The notes beneath the pieces were generated by a model. That model did not search any database, was not told the origin of the DNA, and saw nothing but the letters and a program-made list of their open reading frames with translations. A stretch of DNA of 64,000 nt, from positions 1,860,001-1,924,000 of the forward strand of contig NZ_AP017929.1 in assembly GCF_002370355.1 (NCBI RefSeq). The letters run 5' to 3'. The position numbers were made by a program, and so were the translations under genes. Positions 25,026 through 34,574 of this stretch are shown piece after piece. The DNA is from Latilactobacillus sakei subsp. sakei DSM 20017 = JCM 1157. GTDB taxonomy: Bacteria > Bacillota > Bacilli > Lactobacillales > Lactobacillaceae. Every line of letters starts with the position of its first letter. Within the stretch, counting starts at the first letter, position 1.

Positions 25026-25946
25026 TTAAATACTTTGAATATATTTGAAGACTTCTTGGCCGGCTATGCCGCCGTCACCGACTGCTGTTGTGATTTGACG
25101 TAAGTCCTTTTCACGAACATCACCGATTGCAAAAATCCCGGGGACACTAGTTGCCATGTGGTCGTCTGTTTTAACCCAACCGGCTTCCGTTAAAATACCT
25201 AGGTCTTTGAAAGCACTTGTCATTGGATCAATACCGACGTAAATGAAGACACCACTTGCTGGGACTTCTTTAGTTTCGCCACTTTCCTTATCAACATAAG
25301 TGACAGCAGCTACTTTTTTATCGTCGCCTTCAATCGTTTTAACCTGTGCATTCCAGACAAAAGCCATCTTATCGTTAGCAAATGCGCGATCTTGTAAAAT
25401 CTTTTGCGCACGTAGTTGATCACGGCGGTGAATAACGGTTACTTTGCTAGCTAATTGTGTTAAATAAAGGCCTTCTTCAATCGCTGAATCACCGCCACCG
25501 ATGACAACGACTTCCTTGTTCTTGAAGAACGCACCATCACAGACGGCACAGTATGAGACACCACGACCACCGTATTCATCTTCGCCAGGAATCCCGATTT
25601 TCTTATGTTCAGAACCTGTTGCAATAATCACGGCCCGTGCTTGGAAGTCGCCTTCATCGGTATGGACTAACTTAAACTCACCTTTGTCTTCGATGCTATT
25701 AACTGTCCCATAACCGTATTCAGCACCAAATTGTGTGGCACTCGCATACATCTTTTCGCCCAATTCTGGGCCCAAAATTGACTTAAAGCCAGGATAGTTT
25801 TCGAGCTCTGCTGTATTGTTCATTTGACCACCATAAATTCCTCGGTCCAACATTAAAACAGATAGGTTCGAACGTGATGCATAAAGCGCCGCCGTCATCC
25901 CACCGGGGCCAGCACCAATTACAATTACATCATAACTTTTAGCCAT
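25026..25946 (-). CDS. trxB: Thioredoxin reductase
   Basis: A 306-residue FAD/NADPH flavoprotein. FAD-binding GAGPGGMTAALYASR is near the N-terminus. The redox-active CAVCDG is near 135, NADPH-binding VVIGGGDSAIEEGLYL near 150, and GIFAIGDVREK near 275. It keeps thioredoxin reduced. The start is the ATG at 25946 with SD AAGGAG. Confidence 0.97.
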   Translation of the reverse strand: MAKSYDVIVIGAGPGGMTAALYASRSNLSVLMLDRGIYGGQMNNTAELENYPGFKSILGPELGEKMYASATQFGAEYGYGTVNSIEDKGEFKLVHTDEGDFQARAVIIATGSEHKKIGIPGEDEYGGRGVSYCAVCDGAFFKNKEVVVIGGGDSAIEEGLYLTQLASKVTVIHRRDQLRAQKILQDRAFANDKMAFVWNAQVKTIEGDDKKVAAVTYVDKESGETKEVPASGVFIYVGIDPMTSAFKDLGILTEAGWVKTDDHMATSVPGIFAIGDVREKDLRQITTAVGDGGIAGQEVFKYIQSI

Positions 25947-26061
25947 TTCGCATAATCTCCTTACTTTTATCAAGTTACTTCTAATAGAGTGTATCTTACC
26001 CGTTATTAAAAAAAAGTCCACCAAACTGTTTGACCAGTCGGCGAACTTTCCGTAATGCTAA

Positions 26062-26463
26062 TTAACCTTTAATTTGTTTCAATTCTTGTAATAGTTCGGT
26101 TGCCTCAGCTTCAAAATCTGAGTCATCACTTTGTAAATAGGCTTTCGCTAATTGATAGCTCTCTTGCATCTGCCCTAAAAAAGCATACGCCGTTGCTAAA
26201 AAATACTGTAATTCCGGATGTGTCTGGTAATTAACACTTGGAATTTCTTCCAGTGCAATCACAGCACCACGGTAATTACCGACCGATTCTAAACAAATTG
26301 CTAACTGGCAAACCACGAAGATGTAATCATCCTTCGTTTTTGCCAGTGACTTAGAGCGTTGCAAGCAAGTGAGCGCCTTTTCATAATGAAATCGCTCAAA
26401 TGCTTGCATCCCTCTGTCAAAATAAAATTCACAAGTTGGTCTTACAGATACCAAATCGCCCAT
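26062..26463 (-). CDS. Tetratricopeptide-repeat protein, unknown role
   Basis: A 133-residue, all-helical protein with about three TPR units. These are YFDRGMQAFERFHYEKALTCL (10-30), VCQLAICLESVGNYRGAVIAL (50-71) and FLATAYAFLGQMQESYQLA (84-102). It is cytoplasmic with no enzymatic motif, so it probably works as a protein-protein scaffold. It lies between gpsA and trxB on the same strand. The SD GGAG is 13 bases from ATG, longer than usual. The Lys-rich end (LLQELKQIKG) closes the protein. Confidence 0.65.
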   Translation of the reverse strand: MGDLVSVRPTCEFYFDRGMQAFERFHYEKALTCLQRSKSLAKTKDDYIFVVCQLAICLESVGNYRGAVIALEEIPSVNYQTHPELQYFLATAYAFLGQMQESYQLAKAYLQSDDSDFEAEATELLQELKQIKG

Positions 26464-26579
26464 AAAGTAATCGGTTCTCCTTTAGTCATTTTATCAACTT
26501 ATGTCATCATAACATATTCGTTTTGCGGATGCGATACCCGTTTAAAATGATGGCGTTTTTATCAAATAATTTAATTGGT

Positions 26580-27602
26580 CTATTTAAAATCGATTTCTGG
26601 TTTACCAGAACGTTGCATTAAATTACCAATTTCGGTGCGAATATCACAACCACGATAAAGGACGTTGTAAATTGCGTTGGTAATTGGCATATCAACTGAG
26701 CGTTGTTGTGCTAATTCATAAGCGGCCTTACATGTTGCGACCCCTTCAACGACCATACCCATATTTTCTAGAACATCATCTAACTTTTGACCTTCGCCTA
26801 AAGCATTCCCTGTTCGCCAGTTCCGTGAATGCACACTGGTCCCAGTAACGATGAGATCGCCGACACCAGATAAACCGATGAACGTTAATGGGTTAGCACC
26901 CATGGCAACCCCTAAACGAGAAATTTCGGCTAGGCCCCGTGTCATTAAAGCAGCCTTCGTGTTATCACCGTAACCCAAGCCGTGTAATGCACCTGCGCCT
27001 AAAGCAATCACGTTTTTCAAAGCCGCACCCATTTCAACACCGATGACATCCGTATTCGTGTAAAGGCGGAAGTAATCGTTCATGAAGATTTCTTGAATCC
27101 ATTGGGCTTGCACTAAATCAGTTGAAGCAGCCGTTAGAGTTGTAATATCCTTCATTGCAACGTCTTCAGCATGACTAGGACCTGATAAGACCACGATGCC
27201 ATTTCTGACATCTGCCGGAATAGTTTCAGTTAAAACTTCTGAAATTCGTTTATGACTCCCTTGTTCCAACCCTTTAGAAGCTGTGACAATCACGGGTTTA
27301 ACCCCTTTGGCTTCTAGCACTGGGGCAATTTGTTCTGCCACTAGCCGAATGACTTGCGTTGGAATAACGAATAAAACAACGTCCACTGCTTCAAACGCTT
27401 CGTTCAAATCTAAAGTTGCGTGTAAGCGTGGATTGATCTTGAATTCGGGTAAATAATGCTTGTTAGTGTGTTGTTCGTTAATCTCTGCTACTTTCTCAGG
27501 ATCATTCCCCCATAATTCGACGTGGTGGCCATTTTCTACTAATAAGTTGGCTAAAATTGTGCCCCATGAACCGGCACCTAAAACTGCAACATTAACTGTC
27601 AT
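26580..27602 (-). CDS. gpsA: Glycerol-3-phosphate dehydrogenase [NAD(P)+]
   Basis: A 340-residue enzyme that reduces dihydroxyacetone phosphate to sn-glycerol-3-phosphate for phospholipid synthesis. The Rossmann motif GAGSWGT is at residue 8. VIPTQVIR is near 80, GPSHAEDVA near 143, the catalytic Lys region [13 protein letters not shown] near 190, and [11 protein letters not shown] near 250. It follows lgt at 17 bases; together with lgt it supplies lipid precursors and lipoprotein processing. Confidence 0.97.
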   Translation of the reverse strand: MTVNVAVLGAGSWGTILANLLVENGHHVELWGNDPEKVAEINEQHTNKHYLPEFKINPRLHATLDLNEAFEAVDVVLFVIPTQVIRLVAEQIAPVLEAKGVKPVIVTASKGLEQGSHKRISEVLTETIPADVRNGIVVLSGPSHAEDVAMKDITTLTAASTDLVQAQWIQEIFMNDYFRLYTNTDVIGVEMGAALKNVIALGAGALHGLGYGDNTKAALMTRGLAEISRLGVAMGANPLTFIGLSGVGDLIVTGTSVHSRNWRTGNALGEGQKLDDVLENMGMVVEGVATCKAAYELAQQRSVDMPITNAIYNVLYRGCDIRTEIGNLMQRSGKPEIDFK

Positions 27603-27619
27603 TAATCCTAATTCTCCTT

Positions 27620-28456
27620 TTATTTAACTGCTGAGCGCAGTGTATTACCTTCTAAATAGTCGGGTAACGTCTGTTGTTTACGGCGCCAGATCCACAGCCC
27701 AATCGCGCCAAAGAACAACACGAGTGATAGAATCTGTGACACACGTAATGGTCCGATAAATAAACTATCGGTCCGCATCCCTTCAACGAAAAAGCGACCA
27801 AAGGCGTACCAAGCGATATAGCTCAATAAAATCTCACCTTGTTTAAACCAACCTTGACGATGACGGACACTCATAATGATTATAAACCCTAAAACATTCC
27901 AAGTCGATTCATATAAGAAAGTTGGTTGGCGATAAGCACCATCAATCAACATCTGATCAGTCACCCAATTGGGCAAATGAAGTGTCTCTAAGAAGTGCAA
28001 CGTCGTTTTAGCCCCGAAGGCCTCTTGGTTCATAAAATTCCCCCAGCGACCAATTGCTTGGGCAATCATAACCGTTGGTGCCGCGATATCCAAAACTAAC
28101 CACGGCGACAAGAAATGCTTGCGACAATAGATGATGAACACAATTGTTGCGGCAATTAAACCACCATAAATCGCAATCCCACCGTGCCAAATTTTAATAA
28201 TTTCGCTTGGATTGGCTTGGTAATAGGACCATTCAAAAATGACATAATAAAGCCGTGCCCCAATCAAAGCAAACGGTAAGGCCCATAAAATTAAATTCAA
28301 AATATCATCTTCACTGACATTGCGGCGCTTAGCTTCTCGCAAGGCCAACACAACGGCCAATACGACACCACTAGCAATAATCACGCCGTACCAATGAATC
28401 GCCAACGGCCCTAATTGTAGGGCAATCGGATTTAAAACACCTAATATTAGGTTCAC
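27620..28456 (-). CDS. lgt: Prolipoprotein diacylglyceryl transferase
   Basis: A 278-residue, seven-span membrane enzyme that moves diacylglycerol onto the lipobox cysteine of prolipoproteins. The signature [13 protein letters not shown] is near 140; HGGIAIYGG and the C-terminal [12 protein letters not shown] are conserved. It would process the pstS and GH73 lipoproteins in this window. Confidence 0.97.
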   Translation of the reverse strand: MNLILGVLNPIALQLGPLAIHWYGVIIASGVVLAVVLALREAKRRNVSEDDILNLILWALPFALIGARLYYVIFEWSYYQANPSEIIKIWHGGIAIYGGLIAATIVFIIYCRKHFLSPWLVLDIAAPTVMIAQAIGRWGNFMNQEAFGAKTTLHFLETLHLPNWVTDQMLIDGAYRQPTFLYESTWNVLGFIIIMSVRHRQGWFKQGEILLSYIAWYAFGRFFVEGMRTDSLFIGPLRVSQILSLVLFFGAIGLWIWRRKQQTLPDYLEGNTLRSAVK

Positions 28457-28480
28457 GATAATCGCTCCTCATATTCAATT

Positions 28481-28535
28481 AAAAAAACTAGACTGAGTAC
28501 TATCCTGTCTTTATAACAGTATAGCTCAATCTAGT
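28481..28535 (-). terminator. Long hairpin with T run between hprK and lgt
   Basis: ACTAGA/TCTAGT with TGAG and ATACT/ATAGT pairs inside, then TTTTTTT on the minus strand. As the usual order is hprK-lgt in one transcript, this hairpin may be a true end or a partial terminator lowering lgt expression. Confidence 0.75.
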
Positions 28536-28574
28536 CGGATGACCTACTATATTAAGGTACTTTTAACGTTTAAA

Positions 28575-29516
28575 TTAGTTTTCGTCGTCAGAATTAGATT
28601 CGATTAACTTACCTAGGTTCGCTTCGAAAGTCTTCGTTGCATCATAGCCCATTGATTTGGCTCTAAAGTTCATTGCTGCAACTTCAATGATGATGGCCAA
28701 GTTACGACCAACCTTAACGGGCACAGTGATCTTAGGTACTGGGACATCGAAAATCATTTGTTCTTCTGTATCGGAACCAAGACGATCGTACTTCTTATCT
28801 TGTGACCAGTTTTGTAAATGAACAATCAATGAAATTGATGTATCAGCCCGTACAGCACCAGCCCCAAAGAGGTTCATGACATCGATAATGCCAATCCCCC
28901 GAATTTCAAGTAAGTGTCGCAAAATCATTGGTGCTTCACCAACAACCGTCCGTTCATCTTGTTGGTAAACATCAACTCGATCATCCGCGATTAAACGATG
29001 GCCCCGTTTAACCAATTCAAGTGCGGTTTCACTCTTCCCAACACCAGAATCGCCTGTGATGAGCACCCCTAAACCGTAGATATCAACCAGGACACCGTGC
29101 ATTGAGCGCCGTTCAGCCAATTGACCATCTAAATAATCCGTCACTAAACTTGAAAGACGGGTTGTTGATAGGTTTGATCCTAACACTGGAATACCAGATT
29201 CTTCAGCTGCTTGTAACATTTCCTTAGGTGGTTCTAAACTACGCGAAATTAAGAAACAAGGCGTGTTCTCAGAAGCCATCCGCCGCATAATCATTAAGCG
29301 TTCTTCCGCCGTCATGTTTTGCGTAAAGGAAACTTCCGTCATCCCAAATAATTGAATTCGTTCGTATGGGTAATAATTAAAATAACCGGTTAATTCGAGT
29401 CCAGGACGAGAGATATCACTCAACGTCACTGTTTTCTCTTTTAAATGAGCTTCCCCTGAGTACACTTGTAACTTAAGGTCCGTCACTAATCTTTCCATTG
29501 AAACACTATCCGCCAT
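28575..29516 (-). CDS. hprK: HPr kinase/phosphorylase
   Basis: A 313-residue hexameric enzyme that phosphorylates HPr on Ser46 at high glycolytic flux, creating the CcpA corepressor, and reverses this with phosphate. Walker A GDSGVGKSE is near 155. The family signature EIRGIGIIDVMNLFGAGAV is near 203. The start is the ATG at 29516 after AAGGACGG, not the upstream in-frame ATG. Phosphate sensing by HprK is of note given the pst/pho genes, but no direct link is shown. Confidence 0.97.
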   Translation of the reverse strand: MADSVSMERLVTDLKLQVYSGEAHLKEKTVTLSDISRPGLELTGYFNYYPYERIQLFGMTEVSFTQNMTAEERLMIMRRMASENTPCFLISRSLEPPKEMLQAAEESGIPVLGSNLSTTRLSSLVTDYLDGQLAERRSMHGVLVDIYGLGVLITGDSGVGKSETALELVKRGHRLIADDRVDVYQQDERTVVGEAPMILRHLLEIRGIGIIDVMNLFGAGAVRADTSISLIVHLQNWSQDKKYDRLGSDTEEQMIFDVPVPKITVPVKVGRNLAIIIEVAAMNFRAKSMGYDATKTFEANLGKLIESNSDDEN

Positions 29517-29610
29517 GATATACCGTCCTTTTTCTACTCTTATACGTACTATCATATTGCTTTTGAATACATTTTTCAACATTAATGTAGGCGTTTTCTT
29601 AAATTAATAT

Positions 29611-29651
29611 AAAAATAAAGCCTGCCATCAAAATTCTGATGCAGGCTTTAT
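29611..29651 (-). terminator. Terminator of the yvlB-yvlD operon
   Basis: AAAGCCTGC/GCAGGCTTT with ATCA/TGAT inside, right after the stop of the last gene; minus-strand T-rich tail. Confidence 0.8.
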
Positions 29652-29653
29652 CA

Positions 29654-30028
29654 TTAATAACGCTCTCTGCTAAATTGATTGCCAATGATCGTATTGGCAA
29701 TCGATAGGATGAACGCCACGACAATCGCCGCGCCTAATCCAGAAAAGCCAAATGTGACGTTCGGGAAGGTACTCCCTGAACTGACGAAGATTGACGTTAA
29801 TTCCAACATAATCCCGTTAATCACTAAGCTGAAAAGGCCGAGTGTTAAAAACGTAATTGGAAATGAGAGGATATGCAAAATGGGTTTTACTAGCACGTTT
29901 AAAATTGATAAGACAATACTTGCCACTAAGGCGACTAAAATACCGTCAACATGAAACAGTCCTGGTAGTAAGCCCGAAATTGCGATAAATAAGATTGTAT
30001 TCACTAAAACGCGGGTCCAATAGCGCAT
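29654..30028 (-). CDS. yvlD: YvlD-like membrane protein (phage holin family 4 superfamily)
   Basis: A 124-residue protein with four hydrophobic spans (about 6-24, 28-47, 53-76, 90-115). Conserved NVLVKPILHILSFPITFLTLGLFSLVINGIML places it in PF04020, to which B. subtilis YvlD belongs. Last gene of an envelope-stress operon; start overlaps the preceding stop by one base. Confidence 0.8.
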   Translation of the reverse strand: MRYWTRVLVNTILFIAISGLLPGLFHVDGILVALVASIVLSILNVLVKPILHILSFPITFLTLGLFSLVINGIMLELTSIFVSSGSTFPNVTFGFSGLGAAIVVAFILSIANTIIGNQFSRERY

Positions 30029-30303
30029 TAAAAATCACTCCAGTTGTCATCATCGACTTTCACATCACGTGCTTCCTTACGCCCCCGAGCATCGCTCGGT
30101 TGACCGTAATAGGCTTGATGTTGTTGTTCGTGGTAATGGTGACGTGGTTTATTATGACCGACAATTAAGCGGTAAATGAGCCAGATCACTAGTAACGGAA
30201 TAGCGAACTTGAAGAGAATCATCACTGAACCAATCAAGACGCCCATTACCGTAATGGCGAGAATAATCGCCAAAATTGGGACTAGTATTAATAGAAAAGG
30301 CAT
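30028..30303 (-). CDS. Small membrane protein with His/Gln-rich tail, unknown
   Basis: A 91-residue protein. Residues 1-45 hold two closely spaced hydrophobic segments. The rest is a polar tail rich in His, Tyr and Gln (HNKPRHHYHEQQHQAYYGQ) and acidic at the end (KVDDDNWSDF). I do not recognise it. One-base overlaps with both neighbours show it is translated with the PspC and YvlD proteins, so it probably belongs to the same envelope-stress system. Confidence 0.65.
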   Translation of the reverse strand: MPFLLILVPILAIILAITVMGVLIGSVMILFKFAIPLLVIWLIYRLIVGHNKPRHHYHEQQHQAYYGQPSDARGRKEARDVKVDDDNWSDF

Positions 30304-30539
30304 TAATATTCACTCCATTCATCATGAGAATCGCGACGCGTTTGACTTGGCCGTTCCGGAATAACGAGGGCCAAGATAATATAGACGACAATCCCTGGGA
30401 AAGCTGCTGAGAAGATTGAGAACAAACAGTAGAGCACTCGAACCAATGTCGCGTCAACATTGAAGTATTCTGCTATCCCACCCATTACACCGGAAATCAT
30501 CCGGTTATCTCTTGATTTATATAATCTCTTTTGTGCCAT
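30303..30539 (-). CDS. yvlC: PspC-domain membrane protein (YvlC-like)
   Basis: A 78-residue PspC-domain protein. KRLYKSRDNRMISGVMGGIAEYF leads into one or two membrane helices (LYCLFSIFSAAFPGIVVYIILALVIP), with a polar tail. PspC proteins sense membrane stress with partner proteins. Upstream YvlB-like and downstream YvlD-like genes make the operon equivalent to yvlABCD of B. subtilis. Confidence 0.85.
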   Translation of the reverse strand: MAQKRLYKSRDNRMISGVMGGIAEYFNVDATLVRVLYCLFSIFSAAFPGIVVYIILALVIPERPSQTRRDSHDEWSEY

Positions 30540-30566
30540 TATTCAGAAACCACCATTCATTATTTT

Positions 30567-32042
30567 TTAGTTTTCATTGTCTTTTAATAAGATATTACCA
30601 GTTGTTGTTCCTAATGTTAATTGGGCTGCTTGCATATCTTCGTTTCGTGCTAATTGTAACATTTGGCTCCCTGTGCTTTGGTGTTGATCAACCGTTTGCG
30701 CATTGGCTAGCCGGTTTTTGATCATCCCAAAACGTGTGCGAGCTTCAAGTGTAAAGCCAATTGTTTGTGGTAAAGCTAACTTAACCGTACCATTAACCGA
30801 CTTAGCTTTCAAATGTTGTAACTGATTATCGTTGAAAGAAGCTTTGATATCGCCGTTAACAGTTGAAACACTACTATTTAACACTTGGGCTTTCATCACG
30901 ATATTACCGTTGACGGTTGTCCCTAGAATATCTTCATAGTGGCCGTCAGTAACGGTGATTCCACCATTAACGTTTTCTGCTTCTAACATTGCGACATTCG
31001 TACTGTTCAATGTCAATTGGCCATTTGACGTTTTAAGGTATAAATCACGTCCTGTGAACCCATCTAACGCAATATCGCCGTTTAATAACTTAACGTTGGT
31101 TTGTAAGTAATTATTAGCTGGTAGGTAGAATGTTAAGTCCGCTTGAATGCGTTTGTTAGGGACTTGGAAGACCAAATCAGCATCTGTTACATTGATGTTG
31201 CTACGAGCTTCAAAAGCTTCGCGGGCTGTTGGTTCACCCATCTTACCGTAAAGTTTGACTTGAGCCACAACTTTAATTTCGGGTTGATCCCAAATCTTGA
31301 AATCGACGTTCCCGTTGGCTACTTTGACGTTAATCATTTCTGGTGTCACGTCTGAGTAAATAAATTCATGCGTGAATTTTTCGGTTGCCAAACCTGGCAC
31401 CTTGAAGTTAACTTCTTTCCAGTCAACGTTATCCATCACGTTTTTAGCAGTTTCCTTCATGAGTTTACCGAGATGTAGGCTTGCTTCACCTAAACGACCG
31501 CTGATTTCATCGAATGTTTCGCTGGTATTTTCTTTCCAATCATCTGAAAGGCCTAGCTTTTCAGACCATTGATTCTTCGCCATCTGCCGACGTTGCTTTT
31601 CAATTTGATTTAATTCTTCCGTTAATGTTTGCCGTTGTTCTTCCAAGTCATCAATTTGAGCTTGGTTTTGTAAAACAGCTGTTTTGAGTGCTTGGCGTTC
31701 AGCCGCCTTTTCACTTGTCAGACTATCTAAATCTTCCATTGTATCAAGCACAGTCACTTGTTCTTGGTCGGCTTGAATTTTTTGCTTCAAGTCTTGTAAC
31801 TGGCGGTTAACACCTGATAGCGCAATTGTTAATTCTCTTGCGCGTTCTTCAACGATCGCGCGTTGATCAGTTTCTGGTGTCGTTTCTTGTTCGTTATCAT
31901 CAATATCAGGGACTTCAGGTTCTGCTGACATTTTAGTTGTATTTTGATCGTTTTTAGCTAAATTTTCTAATAAGATTAAGGCTTCTGAAGATGTTAATAC
32001 ACCTTGGTTCACTAAGTCTAAAATTCTTTGACGTTCATTCAT
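30567..32042 (-). CDS. yvlB: YvlB-like protein with DUF4097 beta-helix
   Basis: A 491-residue protein. Residues 1-35 form a SHOCT-like helical start (MNERQRILDLVNQGVLTSSEALILLENL). An acidic linker and a long coiled coil follow (about 65-155; LEEQRQTLTEELNQIEKQRRQ). The C-terminal half (about 225-491) is a beta-solenoid with repeats such as LNGDIAL, NGQLTLNS, NGGITVTDG and NGNIVM, typical of DUF4097. It has no signal peptide. First gene of the operon, with SD GGAGG 8 bases before the ATG at 32042. Confidence 0.85.
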   Translation of the reverse strand: MNERQRILDLVNQGVLTSSEALILLENLAKNDQNTTKMSAEPEVPDIDDNEQETTPETDQRAIVEERARELTIALSGVNRQLQDLKQKIQADQEQVTVLDTMEDLDSLTSEKAAERQALKTAVLQNQAQIDDLEEQRQTLTEELNQIEKQRRQMAKNQWSEKLGLSDDWKENTSETFDEISGRLGEASLHLGKLMKETAKNVMDNVDWKEVNFKVPGLATEKFTHEFIYSDVTPEMINVKVANGNVDFKIWDQPEIKVVAQVKLYGKMGEPTAREAFEARSNINVTDADLVFQVPNKRIQADLTFYLPANNYLQTNVKLLNGDIALDGFTGRDLYLKTSNGQLTLNSTNVAMLEAENVNGGITVTDGHYEDILGTTVNGNIVMKAQVLNSSVSTVNGDIKASFNDNQLQHLKAKSVNGTVKLALPQTIGFTLEARTRFGMIKNRLANAQTVDQHQSTGSQMLQLARNEDMQAAQLTLGTTTGNILLKDNEN

Positions 32043-32104
32043 TGTTATGACCTCCATTGGTTTAAATGATGACCTCTATATCTGTCACACTTGACTATGG
32101 TTCC

Positions 32105-32133
32105 ATTATGCCCATTTTAATTGGAAATGTCAT
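32105..32133 (-). promoter_or_regulatory. Putative promoter of the yvl-type operon
   Basis: -35 ATGACA (32128-32133), 17-bp spacer, -10 CATAAT (32105-32110) on the minus strand. No clear operator is recognised. Confidence 0.45.
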
Positions 32134-32187
32134 AGGTCCAAAGGTTGATTTTTATTTAGGTACTCCGAGCGATACTCAGTTGGGACA

Positions 32188-32218
32188 TAAAAAAGACCGG
32201 GCGATTGGGGCCCGGTCC
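32188..32218 (-). terminator. Terminator of the kbl-tdh unit
   Basis: GACCGGG/CCCGGTC stem with an 8-10 base loop and T6 on the minus strand, 11 bases after the tdh stop. Confidence 0.85.
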
Positions 32219-32228
32219 TTTACTACAA

Positions 32229-33176
32229 TTAGATTCTAGTTTTTAATTGCGCCAGCATATCCTTAGTCATTGCTTCTAAATCATATTGCGGTTCAAAATC
32301 CCATTCCGCTTTGGCGCAACTCGCGTCAATTTGGTTAGGCCATGAGTCCGCAATTGCTTGACGCGCTGGATCAACGGCGTAAGTCATTTCAAAGTCTGGT
32401 AGTTCTTTTTGAATCGCAGCTTTAATTTGTTCTGGTTCAAAAGACATTGCCGTAATGTTAAAAGCGTTTCGATGAATCAAGCGTTCTGGATCGGCATTCA
32501 TTAATTTAATGATGGCCCCTATGGCATCTGGCATATACATCATATCCATATAGGTCCCTTCTTTAATGAATGATTCATAGTGACCTTTGCGTAAAGCTTC
32601 ATAGTAGATATCGACCGCATAATCGGTTGTCCCACCGCCAGGCAACGTCTTATAAGAAATCAAGCCTGGGAAACGAACGCCCCGTGTATCAACCTCGTAT
32701 TTAGTATGGTAGTAATCACAGAGCAACTCACCAGACACTTTAGTCACGCCATACATTGTTGTTGGTCGTTGAATCGTATCTTGTGGTGTATTATCTTTAG
32801 GCGTGCTAGGGCCAAATGCCCCAATTGAACTTGGTGTAAAGAATTTCAAATCTAATTCACGGGCCACTTCCAATGCATTGACGAGGCCGGTCATATTCAA
32901 CTGCCAAGCAAATTGTGGCCGTTCTTCAGCCACTGCTGACAATAACGCGGCTAGATGAATGAGTGTGTCGACTTGATAATCTGTCGCAATTTTAAGCATT
33001 CGATCATAGTCCGTCACATCTAACACTTCAAACGGGCCACTTTCAACCGTTTCGTTATGGTCTGGTCGGCGAATATCCGTTGCAATCACACTATCGACAC
33101 CGTTTTGTGCTCTCAATTGAGCCACTAATTCTGATCCGATTTGTCCTAAACAACCCGTTACCATCACTTTATGCAT
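32229..33176 (-). CDS. tdh: L-threonine 3-dehydrogenase, epimerase-like (SDR) type
   Basis: A 315-residue extended SDR. GCLGQIGSEL is at residue 8, HLAALLSAVAEE near 72, and the catalytic YGVTKVSGELL near 142. With a kbl gene directly upstream it fits the short-chain threonine dehydrogenase, which oxidises threonine to 2-amino-3-oxobutyrate with NAD+. Spacing to kbl is 19 bases. A cre site in front of the unit suggests carbon catabolite repression. Confidence 0.88.
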   Translation of the reverse strand: MHKVMVTGCLGQIGSELVAQLRAQNGVDSVIATDIRRPDHNETVESGPFEVLDVTDYDRMLKIATDYQVDTLIHLAALLSAVAEERPQFAWQLNMTGLVNALEVARELDLKFFTPSSIGAFGPSTPKDNTPQDTIQRPTTMYGVTKVSGELLCDYYHTKYEVDTRGVRFPGLISYKTLPGGGTTDYAVDIYYEALRKGHYESFIKEGTYMDMMYMPDAIGAIIKLMNADPERLIHRNAFNITAMSFEPEQIKAAIQKELPDFEMTYAVDPARQAIADSWPNQIDASCAKAEWDFEPQYDLEAMTKDMLAQLKTRI

Positions 33177-33195
33177 GTTAGTTCCTCCTTTGAAT

Positions 33196-34383
33196 TTAGA
33201 TAATCCCTAGTTCACGACCCACTTTTTCATACACCGTCACTGCCTCATCCAACATAGCTTTGGTATGAGTAGCGCTTGGCATGTTACGAATCCGCCCCGT
33301 TCCTAATGGTACGGTTGGGAATACGATTGGTTTGGCATAGACACCATTTGCAACCAATGCTTGCGAGAATTTTTGGGTTAATTGTTCATCGCCTAAAATT
33401 ACAGGTGTAATTGGTGTTTCCGATTTTACGACTTTAAAACCAACCGCTTTTAATTTAGCTTTGAAGTAATCGGCATTCTCCCATAACTGATCAACATATT
33501 CGGGATGGGCCATGATTAAATCTAACGCTGTGATACAAGCAGCCGCTGAACCAGGCGTTAATGATGTTGAGAACAGGAATGGGCGCCCCCGAACCTTCAA
33601 CCAATCGATTAATTCTTGAGTCCCCGCAACATACCCCCCTACAACGCCGATTGCTTTGGAGAGCGTCCCCATTTGGAAATCAATCTTATCTTGTAAGCCG
33701 AAATGCTTAACAGTGCCTTTCCCATGCCCCATCACACCAGAGCCGTGCGCATCATCAACGTAAGTAATCAGTTGATACTTCTCAGCAATTTTAACGGCTT
33801 CGGGTAAATTAGCCACATCACCGTCCATTGAAAAGACACCATCGGTAATATACATCACTTTTTCGTAAAGACCACTTTCAGTTGCCGTCTTTGCTTTTTC
33901 TTCTAAATCTGCCATATCTTGATGTTTGATACGAATGATCTTCGCGCCTGACAAGCGACAGCCATCGATAATTGATGCGTGATTTAATTCGTCCGAAAGT
34001 ATCGCATCATTTTTAGTCATCACTGCTGAAATTGCGCCCATATTACAGTTAAAACCAGATTGAAACGCGATTGCCGCCTCTGTTCCCTTAAATTCGGCAA
34101 TCTTAGCTTCTAAATCTTGATGAATCTGGAGCGTCCCGTTAATTGGCCGCACTGCACCAGCCCCAACACCCCACTTTTGCGTGGCAGCCTGATCCGCTGC
34201 TTTTAATTCATCGCGATTAGCAAAGCCTAAATAATTATTAGACGCTAAATTAATCAGTTCGCGACCGTTAATTTTAATGATTGGCCCATTGTGCGCTTCT
34301 AAAACATCAATTGTGTTATACAACCCCTGTTCCTTCAATGATGCTAATCCTTCGTGCAAGAATGCTTCTAACGTTTTAGTCAT
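33196..34383 (-). CDS. kbl: Glycine C-acetyltransferase (2-amino-3-ketobutyrate CoA ligase)
   Basis: A 395-residue PLP enzyme of the alpha-oxoamine synthase family. It converts 2-amino-3-oxobutyrate and CoA to glycine and acetyl-CoA. Visible are [22 protein letters not shown] near 205, and the PLP lysine in [13 protein letters not shown] near 240. The start is the ATG at 34383 with SD AGGAG; an upstream in-frame ATG overlaps the promoter. With tdh it degrades threonine to glycine. Confidence 0.92.
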   Translation of the reverse strand: MTKTLEAFLHEGLASLKEQGLYNTIDVLEAHNGPIIKINGRELINLASNNYLGFANRDELKAADQAATQKWGVGAGAVRPINGTLQIHQDLEAKIAEFKGTEAAIAFQSGFNCNMGAISAVMTKNDAILSDELNHASIIDGCRLSGAKIIRIKHQDMADLEEKAKTATESGLYEKVMYITDGVFSMDGDVANLPEAVKIAEKYQLITYVDDAHGSGVMGHGKGTVKHFGLQDKIDFQMGTLSKAIGVVGGYVAGTQELIDWLKVRGRPFLFSTSLTPGSAAACITALDLIMAHPEYVDQLWENADYFKAKLKAVGFKVVKSETPITPVILGDEQLTQKFSQALVANGVYAKPIVFPTVPLGTGRIRNMPSATHTKAMLDEAVTVYEKVGRELGII

Positions 34384-34426
34384 CCAATCACTCCTGTCCA
34401 TTTGATAAGTAAAACATAGCATGCAA

Positions 34427-34440
34427 TGTAATCGTTTACA
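34427..34440. promoter_or_regulatory. cre site (CcpA) at the kbl promoter
   Basis: TGTAATCGTTTACA fits the cre consensus TGWNANCGNTNWCA at every fixed position. It overlaps the -35 of a minus-strand promoter (TTGTAA, 17 bp, TATGTT), a position typical of CcpA repression. Confidence 0.8.
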
Positions 34441-34511
34441 ATAAAATGAATTGTTCTTTTTAACCAGATTAACAAACCGCTATTTAACGGGGGCAATTAT
34501 AAGAAGGCCAT

Positions 34512-34557
34512 TAAAAAAAGCCCGTCCGAATTATCATAATTCAGACGGGCTTTTTTC
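34512..34557 (-). terminator. Terminator of the deoxyribosyltransferase gene
   Basis: A 19-bp nearly perfect stem around AAGCCCGTC/GACGGGCTT with T run on both strands. Confidence 0.85.
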
Positions 34558-34574
34558 AATTTGAAAATACGAGG

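Noticed and set aside
30152-30460. 102-residue ORF across the PspC and 91-residue genes
   Set aside because: Shadow frame of two well-supported, coupled genes.
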